Below are positions 1 to 6,200 of a stretch of 10,535 nt of DNA, piece after piece. This DNA is from CBDTYW01 sp965364735. GTDB lineage: Bacteria > Actinomycetota > Nitriliruptoria > Nitriliruptorales > Nitriliruptoraceae. The notes below the pieces were generated by a model. It saw only the letters and a list, made by a program, of their open reading frames with translations. It ran no database searches and had not been told where the DNA came from. The stretch is from NCBI GenBank assembly GCA_965364735.1, contig CBDTYW010000125.1:1-10535 (forward strand). Direction: 5' to 3'. The translations under genes were made by a program, and so were the position numbers. Positions within the stretch are counted from its first letter, which is position 1. Every line of letters starts with the position of its first letter.

Positions 1-257
1 ACGTCGAAGCCCGCGAGGTCTGCCGGGTCGTCGGTGGGCCGGTAGCCACGGTCCAGCGCTGCCTGCAGCACGGGGTCCGGCACGTCCTCGATGAACGAGT
101 CGCCCTTGCCGAGGCGGCGGACCCGCTCGGTGTCGACGTCGAACCCGACGACGTCGAACCCGGCTTCCGACGCCCGCATGGCCAAGACGAGGCCGACGTA
201 GCCCTGGCCGAGCACGACGATCCGGGCCGAGCGGTCGGCGATCTTGTCGAGCAACAT
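1..257 (-). CDS. Nucleotide-sugar dehydrogenase, N-terminal part (UDP-HexNAc/UDP-glucose 6-dehydrogenase family), cut by window edge
   Basis: The first 85 codons of a minus-strand gene start at the ATG at 255-257 and continue off the left edge. The translation has the NAD-binding Rossmann fold of the UDP-glucose/GDP-mannose dehydrogenase family: a beta strand then VLGQGYVGL (residues 15-23, GxGxxG with glycines 17, 19 and 22), and a second strand ending GFDVD (38-42) whose acidic residue would bind the NAD ribose. SFIEDVPD (54-61) resembles the S-[YH]-IEDV signature of UDP-N-acetylhexosamine 6-dehydrogenases (WbpA/WecC/TviB type), which oxidise C6 of the sugar nucleotide to a uronic acid for surface polysaccharide. 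The proline usual after GYVGL is a valine here. The catalytic cysteine lies outside the window, so family membership is firm but the sugar specificity is inferred. No strong Shine-Dalgarno precedes the ATG. A candidate -10 box lies at 331-336. The gene follows the 157-aa gene on the same strand after 147 bp. Confidence 0.85.
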   Translation of the reverse strand, partial: MLLDKIADRSARIVVLGQGYVGLVLAMRASEAGFDVVGFDVDTERVRRLGKGDSFIEDVPDPVLQAALDRGYRPTDDPADLAGFD

Positions 258-330
258 GTCTGGGAGCCTTGCCGTTCGGTGTACGGGCACGCGGCGGCGG
301 GTCTCGCGCCCGCCCCCGGTGGATGGCGAC

Positions 331-336
331 AGCCTA
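331..336 (-). promoter_or_regulatory. Candidate -10 box (TAGGCT) for the nucleotide-sugar dehydrogenase
   Basis: Read on the minus strand this is TAGGCT, fitting the actinobacterial TANNNT -10 pattern. Transcription would start near 324, giving a leader of about 65 nt before the ATG at 257. The box and the bases after it resemble the TAGGGT box at 9824-9829 on the plus strand: both continue as T-x-CGCC or TCCGCC. No convincing -35 hexamer is seen, so this is a suggestion only. The rest of 258-404 contains nothing else I can support beyond a weak 5-bp stem (343-347 with 355-359). Confidence 0.35.
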
Positions 337-404
337 GACGCCGCAGCGCCCGCGGCTGCCGTCCGGCGCCCACGATCGCGACCGTGACGACGGAGATCAC
401 GTGG

Positions 405-878
405 TCAGCCGAGCGGGGAGTGCATGATTCCGGCGGCCTGCTGCAGCCGGGCCTCCAGCAGGGCCGGGACGCCCACCGCGGGGCTGTTGCCGACGACCTC
501 GCCGAGCTGGCGTCGTGGCGGGAACGGACGATGCTCGGAGAGCGTCAGGGTCAACGCCCCGTCAGGGAAGACCTGCGCGTCCCAGCGAGCCAGGCTGGTG
601 ATCCGGGTGCCGGCGATCCGGTAGCCAAAGTTCACCTGACACCGAAACGCCCCGGCCGAGGCCTGCTGCCAGGGGAGCGCGGTGACCTTCGGACGGCCGG
701 GCCACGACGGGTCCTCGAGCACGGCGGCCAGGGCCAGACGCGCGTCGTCCGGGGTCGCGAAGTCGGCGACGACGGGCGTCGCGACCGGTCGCATCCGCAC
801 CCACCGGACGAGGTTCATCACGGCGAGCACGACGATCGCCACGCCTCCGATCACCATGACAGGTGCGGAATCCATCAT
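405..878 (-). CDS. Small single-pass membrane protein of unknown function (157 aa)
   Basis: I do not recognise this protein. It starts at a double ATG (876-878, with 873-875 next), 6-12 nt after a G-rich Shine-Dalgarno stretch (minus-strand GGGGGG), and ends at TGA 405-407. Residues 6-24 form a hydrophobic helix. A basic stretch with WVRMR (26-30) follows, so the N-terminus is probably outside and the remaining ~125 residues in the cytoplasm, though the opposite orientation is possible. The soluble part starts with a short helix (FATPDDARLALAAVLEDP) and then has alternating hydrophobic strands (FRCQVNFGYRI, ITSLARWDAQVF, ALTLTLSEHRPF), suggesting a compact alpha/beta or beta-sheet domain. One cysteine is present. 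Codon use matches its neighbours. It is on the same strand as, and upstream of, the dehydrogenase, and divergent from the Wzz/BY-kinase, which suggests but does not prove a polysaccharide-related role. Confidence 0.75.
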   Translation of the reverse strand: MMDSAPVMVIGGVAIVVLAVMNLVRWVRMRPVATPVVADFATPDDARLALAAVLEDPSWPGRPKVTALPWQQASAGAFRCQVNFGYRIAGTRITSLARWDAQVFPDGALTLTLSEHRPFPPRRQLGEVVGNSPAVGVPALLEARLQQAAGIMHSPLG

Positions 879-935
879 CTGCGCCCCCCGGCGTCGTACC
901 TGAACGCGACGGCCAACCGGGCGCCACGGCGATCG

Positions 936-941
936 AACGTA
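936..941 (-). promoter_or_regulatory. Candidate -10 box (TACGTT) for the 157-aa gene
   Basis: Minus-strand TACGTT fits TANNNT and would start RNA near 929, about 50 nt before the ATG at 878. No clear -35 hexamer lies at 17 bp, so the evidence is weak. Confidence 0.25.
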
Positions 942-1042
942 TCGGCGTCAGCCGACCTCCGAAGGAGATCGTCGGGACATCGAGCGTGGGCCGTCTCGCA
1001 CGCGGAAGATCGCCAACCGCTCGGTATCTGTTCGTCCCGTAT

Positions 1043-1058
1043 GTCCGAAGTACCGTCG
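1043..1058 (+). promoter_or_regulatory. Copy 1 of a shared intergenic motif (GAAGTACCG-T/A-CG)
   Basis: The stretch GTCCG-AAGTACCGTCG matches 9095-9111 except for one inserted G and one T/A change. Both copies lie upstream of plus-strand membrane-protein genes. TACCGT (1051-1056) inside this copy fits a -10 hexamer, which would put a start near 1063, exactly at the left arm of the inverted repeat. It could be an alternative promoter or a regulator site. Confidence 0.3.
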
Positions 1059-1062
1059 CGGT

Positions 1063-1101
1063 GCTGGGGAGCTGGCTGTTGGGGGGCCGCTGCTCCCCAG
1101 C
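1063..1101. repeat. Perfect 10-bp inverted repeat (operator or leader hairpin) upstream of the Wzz/BY-kinase
   Basis: GCTGGGGAGC (1063-1072) is exactly inverted as GCTCCCCAGC (1092-1101), with a 19-nt spacer containing a smaller GGC/GCC pair. The arm centres are 29 bp apart, close to three helical turns, which suits two DNA-bound half-sites. If transcription starts upstream it would instead fold into a strong leader hairpin. No U-tract follows, so it is not a simple terminator. Confidence 0.6.
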
Positions 1102-1156
1102 CATCCACACCGCACAGATCCCGCCCCGCCGGTATCGATCTCGGCGCCGGACCATC

Positions 1157-1162
1157 TACAGT
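1157..1162 (+). promoter_or_regulatory. Candidate -10 box (TACAGT) for the Wzz/BY-kinase
   Basis: TACAGT fits TANNNT and gives a predicted start near 1169, about 25 nt before the GTG start at 1194. That leaves room for the GGGAGA ribosome-binding site at 1184-1189. No good -35 element is visible. Confidence 0.4.
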
Positions 1163-1193
1163 CCTGCCGTTGCCACCAAGCGACGGGAGACCC

Positions 1194-3047
1194 GTGGAGC
1201 AGCAGCACGAAGTCATCGATCTGCGCGACTACGCGCGGATGCTCTGGCGACGCAAGTGGACCGTGGTGGTCACGACGATCATCGTGGTGGGTCTCGCGAT
1301 GGCGCTCACGCTCACGCAGACGCCGCTGTACACCGCCACGACGGACCTGGCCATCGAGCCCGTTCGCCGTGCCCAGGACGCCCAGCTCGAGGAGATCCTC
1401 TTCGGCAACACCGTTGTCGAGACGGAGCGCCGCGTCCTCACGTCCGCCCAGATCACCGACGACGTCATCCAGCGCGTCGGGCTCACCACGTCCTCGCGCG
1501 AGCTGCTCAAGCAGGTCAGCGTCACCTCGATCCGCGACACACGCGTGCTGCAGATCAGCGTGACCGACGAGTCCGCCGAGCGCGCCGCGGAGATCTCCGT
1601 CGCCTACGCCGAGGCCTACCTCGACCAGCGCCGCGCGAACGCTGTCAACGAGCTGCTCGCCGCGCAGGAGAGCCTCAACGGCCGGGTCGCGGCGCTGCGT
1701 GGTCAGGTCGCCAACCTGAACCGGCTCCTCCTCCTCGAAGGGGAGGCTTCGGTCGAAGGCCAGTCGCTCGTCGCCCAGCGCGACGGCGTCATCACCCAGC
1801 TCGGGGCGCTCTCGATCGAGCTCGCCAACCTCGGCTCGTCGCAGGACCTCGTCCGCGGTGGCGGGCAGATCCTCAACCCCGCCGAGGTCCCCGGGGCCCC
1901 GTCCTCGCCGAAGCCGCTGCGCACCGGCGTCCTCGCGATCGTCCTCGGTGGCATGCTCGGGGTCGGCGGAGCCCTGCTCCGCGACTACCTCGACGACGCC
2001 ATCCGCTCCGACGACGACCTCAAGCGCGCCATGGGCGGGCTCCCCGTCCTCGGACGCATCCCCCACTGGGAGGACGGCAACCAGCGTCGCGTCGTCTCGC
2101 TGCTGAAGCCCTCATCGGTCATCTCGGAGTCCTACCGGACCCTGCGCACCAACGTCCGCTTCCTGCTGGCATCCAGCCCGCGCAAGGGCGGGACGCCCGG
2201 CTACAACGGCGCGATCCGCGCCGGTGGTGCCGACGTCCTCGGCGGTCCCGGCAAGACGATCCTCATCACCTCGGCCACGGCCGGTGAGGGCAAGACCTCC
2301 ACCGTCACCAACCTCGCGGTCACCTTCGCCCGCGCCGGACAGCGCGTCGTCCTCGTCGACGGCGACATGCGCAAGCCCCGCGTCGCCGACATGTTCGCGA
2401 TCCCCGTCGGCAGCTCGGGCCTGTCCGACGCCATCAGCGGCCTCGAGTCGGTCAGCAACGCCATCCACGACGTCGGCGTCGACAACCTGCGGGTGATCAC
2501 CTCCGGTCCGCGTCCACCGAACCCCGCGGAGCTGCTCGGCTCGCCCGGCATGCGGGCGCTGCAGTACGACCTCGAGCGTCAGTTCGACGTCGTCCTCATC
2601 GACTCGCCGCCCGTCCTCTCGGTCGCGGACGCCATGGAGGTCGCCCCGTACGCGCACGGCACGATCCTCGTGGCCACCGCCGGCAGGGCGTCGCGTCGCG
2701 CGGTCCACGCCGCGGTCGAGGCCATCCAGGGCGTCGGCGCAGTCCTCGCAGGTGGGGTCCTCAACGACATCACCGAGCAGGACGCCTACTACGGCTACCA
2801 GTACTACTACAAGGATTACGTCGAGGACACCGGCGCGCCCACCACGGCGCCCCGCAAGCTCTTCAACCGCAAGGCGCAGGAGCCCGAGGAGGTGCCCCCC
2901 GACCGCCGTCGGCGTGCTGGCTCGCCGACCGACCGCTCCGAGGGCGCCGGCTCCGGCGCGATCCGCGAGCAGGATCTCTTCCCGTCGACGACGCCCGAGC
3001 GCGGCGACCGCCCGACGACGACGCCCGAGCGCCTCGACTACCCGTGA
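1194..3047 (+). CDS. Wzz-type chain-length regulator fused to a BY-family tyrosine autokinase (617 aa)
   Basis: This protein controls polymerisation and export of surface polysaccharide through ATP-dependent tyrosine autophosphorylation at the inner face of the membrane. The GTG start at 1194 has a purine-rich site (GGGAGA) 4 nt upstream, and the protein begins with the typical Wzz opening VIDLRDYARMLWRRKW. Order: TM1 (22-41), extracytoplasmic Wzz domain with a coiled-coil stretch, PxxP-rich segment before TM2 (AEVPGAPSSPKPLR), TM2 (245-266), the linker SYRTLRTNVRF, then the kinase. Kinase motifs are Walker A GEGKT (364-368), Walker A' VDGDMRKP (388-395) and Walker B VLIDSPP (467-473). A seven-tyrosine cluster YYGYQYYYKDY (532-542) is the expected phosphorylation site. 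Two oddities are a ~28-residue Gly-rich insert (about 326-353) just before the nucleotide-binding strand, and a ~75-residue Arg/Pro/Thr-rich tail after the tyrosines with a repeated TTPER motif. Family assignment is firm; the exported glycan is unknown. Confidence 0.93.
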   Translation: MEQQHEVIDLRDYARMLWRRKWTVVVTTIIVVGLAMALTLTQTPLYTATTDLAIEPVRRAQDAQLEEILFGNTVVETERRVLTSAQITDDVIQRVGLTTSSRELLKQVSVTSIRDTRVLQISVTDESAERAAEISVAYAEAYLDQRRANAVNELLAAQESLNGRVAALRGQVANLNRLLLLEGEASVEGQSLVAQRDGVITQLGALSIELANLGSSQDLVRGGGQILNPAEVPGAPSSPKPLRTGVLAIVLGGMLGVGGALLRDYLDDAIRSDDDLKRAMGGLPVLGRIPHWEDGNQRRVVSLLKPSSVISESYRTLRTNVRFLLASSPRKGGTPGYNGAIRAGGADVLGGPGKTILITSATAGEGKTSTVTNLAVTFARAGQRVVLVDGDMRKPRVADMFAIPVGSSGLSDAISGLESVSNAIHDVGVDNLRVITSGPRPPNPAELLGSPGMRALQYDLERQFDVVLIDSPPVLSVADAMEVAPYAHGTILVATAGRASRRAVHAAVEAIQGVGAVLAGGVLNDITEQDAYYGYQYYYKDYVEDTGAPTTAPRKLFNRKAQEPEEVPPDRRRRAGSPTDRSEGAGSGAIREQDLFPSTTPERGDRPTTTPERLDYP

Positions 3048-3052
3048 TGACA

Positions 3053-3126
3053 GCGCAGGGACGCCGCTGCGCGTTCGTCGCGCGTCGCATCGCGGAGATC
3101 GCACGCATCTGCACGTGAACCGTGCA
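3053..3126 (+). other. Two small hairpins between the BY-kinase stop and its terminator
   Basis: GCGCAG (3053-3058) pairs with CTGCGC (3067-3072) across an 8-nt loop, and TGCACG (3110-3115) pairs with CGTGCA (3121-3126) across a 5-nt loop. Both precede the main terminator. They may stabilise the 3' end of the transcript or be incidental in GC-rich DNA. Confidence 0.35.
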
Positions 3127-3132
3127 CTGAAC

Positions 3133-3170
3133 GGAACGGACCTGCCCGGTTGGGCGGGTCCGTTTCATTT
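3133..3170 (+). terminator. Intrinsic terminator of the Wzz/BY-kinase gene
   Basis: AACGGACCTGCCC (3135-3147) pairs with GGGCGGGTCCGTT (3152-3164), with one G-T wobble and a GGTT loop. It is followed by a T-rich TTTCATTT tract. This is a textbook rho-independent terminator, about 85 nt after the stop codon, and indicates that the downstream surface-protein gene is transcribed separately. Confidence 0.85.
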
Positions 3171-3186
3171 CCCGTGCGCACCGGCC

Positions 3187-3213
3187 GACGTTGCTCCGGA
3201 GGGCCGCAACGTC
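3187..3213. repeat. Perfect 8-bp inverted repeat upstream of the CWB2 surface-protein gene
   Basis: GACGTTGC (3187-3194) is exactly inverted as GCAACGTC (3206-3213), with an 11-nt spacer that contains the Shine-Dalgarno-like GGAGGG (3198-3203). It sits 17 bp before the ATG at 3231. It may be a regulator operator or an mRNA leader hairpin. No U-tract follows. Confidence 0.5.
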
Positions 3214-3230
3214 CCTCGTGCCGCCGAGCC

Positions 3231-6200
3231 ATGGTTCCGCGGCGACTTGTCGTCCCGAACGGACCACGTGTGCAGCACGCGAACGCCATCCCCACCGCCC
3301 GCCGTGCCTCGACCGCGATCATCGCCGTCGTGGCGATGATCGCGACGCTCTTCGCCCCGGCCAGCCCCGCGGCCGCGCACGACGGGGGGCCCGACGAGGC
3401 GTTCGGCGAGATGACGCCGCACGATGTCCCGATCCACCACGACGTCCCGTTCCAGCTCACGATGAGCTCCTTCGAGGTAGATGTCGACACCGACGCGGAG
3501 CTGAGCGTCGTCATGGACCGACGCAACCTCGAGACCTACGAGCTCGAGCCGGCCGGTGACGTCACCGTCGGCAACATCGTCCGCGTCGACCGCAACCACG
3601 TCACCTTCGATCTCACCTCCTCCTACCCCGCCGGCATGTACGTCGCTCGCGTCACCGCCGGCGACCACGAGACCCTCGGCGAGTTCTTCGTGGCAGGCCC
3701 CGTCGGCTGGGTCACCCCCACCTCCGTCGAGGTCGACGACACCCCCGGTCAGGTTCTCGACGTCGAGGTCTCGCAGGAGGTGTTCGACGCGGCCAACCCC
3801 ACCGTCGTGCTCCGTCGCCCGGCCCCTGACGGCACGCCCGGACCCGAGTACCCCGAAGGCATCGGCGCGTTCGAGGTCCTCTCCGCCAACCACGTCCAGA
3901 TCACGCTTGACGGCGTCGTCCCGCAGGGCCCGTGGTGGCTGGACTTCACGGCCGGCGAGCAGAAGCTCCTCGCGCTGTTCGAGGTCGTCGACTCCTCCCA
4001 GGACCTGATCCTCCGCGAGGACGTCGTGGAGCGCTCCACGGGCGTGCCGCACGAGATGACCGCGACGCGCGACGACGACGGCACCTTCCCGACCGACACC
4101 GAGATCGACGTCCAGCTGTGGCCGCTCAACGGGGAGGTCCCGATCGCGGACGCCGTCTCCAGCGGCTTCTCGAGCTCCCCGCTCGGGATCACCTTCGAGC
4201 TGCTCCAGATGCCGCAGCCCGGCCCGTACCGCGTCGTGGTGACCGTCGGCCAGGAGGTCCTCGACGACTGGCTCTTCATCGACGAGCCCATGCCGAAGCA
4301 TCGGATGGCGCTCGTCACCCCGCAGCAGGTCTCCACGAACAGGAAGGCCCCGACCGAGATGACCGTCGAGGTCGTCGACGACACGATCGAGGAGACCGGG
4401 TTCTCCGTCGTCGTGACCCACATCGACGCGCGTGACGCCGACGGTCAGGCGGGCGAGGAGCGTGAGGGCACGCGCACGTCGGTCGAGGTCGGCGACGTCC
4501 GCCGCGTCAGCCCGACCGAGCTCGCATTCGACGTCCCGGCCGACGCCCCCCAGGGCGGCTACGAGGTCGCGGTCACCCTCGACGCGGCCGGCGAACGCGT
4601 CGTCCACGGCCACTTCGAGGTCGTCCGGCCGTTCGTGCAGAAGCTGCACCCCGTGCGGCTGTCCGGCGAGGTCCAGACCCTGAGCCTCGACGGCTTCGGC
4701 ACCGGTTGGGACGCCACGACCGTCGTGGAGCTGTTCACCGCCGACGACCGTGACCGCCGCACCCCGATCGACGGCCTCAGCAACCTCGCCATCGACACCC
4801 ACGACCACCTCACCGTGGACCTCCCAGCCGGCATGCCCCGCGGCGGCTACGTCCTGCGCATCACGACGGGCACCTTCCTGGTCCTCGTTCCGCTCAAGGT
4901 CATCGCGCCCCGCGCCTACGTCAACCCCGACGTCCTGATCGCCGGATACCCGGCCCGCGACATCGCGGTCACCGGCTACGCGACGACGTTCGACGACGCG
5001 ACCTCCAGCCTGACGATCGAGACGCGTGACGGCGACGTCGTGCGGACCGTCCCGGCCTCCGACATCAACGTCGCCGACGGGTCCACCGCGTCGTTCGTGC
5101 TCGCGGCCGGCCTTGCGCCGGGCGAGTACCGCGTGGTCGTCGACACGGCCGGCCGGACGGTCCACGCCCCGCTGCGCGTCGTCGCGCCGAAGATGACGGT
5201 CGACCCGCAGCGCCTCCCGGCCGGCTACTCCGCGCCCCGCAAGCTCTCGATCTTCGGCAACTTCGCCACGTTCGACGAGACGTCCACCGTGGAGCTGCTG
5301 CAGGACGGCTCGCCGATCCCCGACGCGTTCGGTGACCTGAAGATCGTCGACGGCGACCACCTCAAGGTCGCGCTGCGCGTCACGCTCGAGCCCGGCCGGT
5401 ACACCGTGCGGGTCACCACCGGAGGCGCGCAGCTCACCGCGCCGATCGGCGTCGTCGAGGCGAAGGTCCGCCCCACCTCGGACACGGGCTCGGTCAACGT
5501 CGAGGAGGACGGCCGGGTCCAGGTGACGATGCCCAAGCGCGAGCGCTCCAAGGTCCGCATCGAGCGTGAGATCACCTGCCCCGACGGCAGCGTGCCCGAC
5601 ACCGCGCACGTGCGCCTCGGCGACCGAGAGTTCCCGCTGATCGGTGTCGGCGAAGGCGCCACGACCCGCGCGGTCGAGATCCCCGAGGCCGACGTCGTCG
5701 CCGGCGCGCTGACCCTCGTCGTGTCGTGCGGTGACGTCGAGACCCCCGAGGACCTCGGCGAGATCGTCCTGTACGACCCGTCCGGCATCGTCTCCGACGC
5801 CGTCACCGGCGCCCCGGTCATCGGGGCGGTCGTGACGCTCTACCGCGTCCCGGGCTGGCTCCCGCGCCAGGCCGACGACGAGCCGACCGAGGGCACCTGC
5901 GAGTCGAACCTGACCAAGGAGGACGGCGCGGACTGGTCGCAGGAGGCGCCCACGTCGCTCGGTGTCCCCGAGCCGGCCACCTCGCTGTCCATCTCCCCGA
6001 TGCTCAACCCGCAGGTCACCAACAAGATCGGCTACTACGGCTGGGACGTCGCCGAGGGCTGCTGGTACGTCGTCGTGACCCGCACCGGCTACGACACCCT
6101 CGTCAGCCCCGTCGTCGGGGTCCCGCCGGAGGTCACCGACCTCGACCTCGAGCTCAGCCCGATCGCCGACACGACGCCGCCCACCTGGGAGTCCGCGTCG

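Larger units (their letters stand above)
879..1193. other. Divergent intergenic region, 315 bp
   Basis: This stretch separates the minus-strand 157-aa gene from the plus-strand Wzz/BY-kinase and shows no credible coding sequence. It should hold the promoters of both genes. Visible elements are a 10-bp perfect inverted repeat (1063-1101), a TACAGT -10 candidate for the plus gene (1157-1162), a TACGTT -10 candidate for the minus gene (936-941), and a 16-nt element (1043-1058) that recurs upstream of the gene at 9149. Confidence 0.7.

Noticed and set aside
279..1193. N-terminal extension of the Wzz/BY-kinase frame by 305 residues
   Set aside because: It runs antisense through the 157-aa gene, has no family pattern, and the GTG at 1194 has a ribosome-binding site followed directly by the typical Wzz N-terminus.
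863..2287. 474-aa plus-strand frame overlapping the BY-kinase
   Set aside because: Arg/Pro-rich out-of-frame translation of the kinase gene with no domain signal.
948..3104. Minus-strand frames of 372 aa (948-2066) and 330 aa (2112-3104) opposite the BY-kinase
   Set aside because: Antisense shadows with no recognisable motif. The plus strand carries intact Wzz and kinase motifs.
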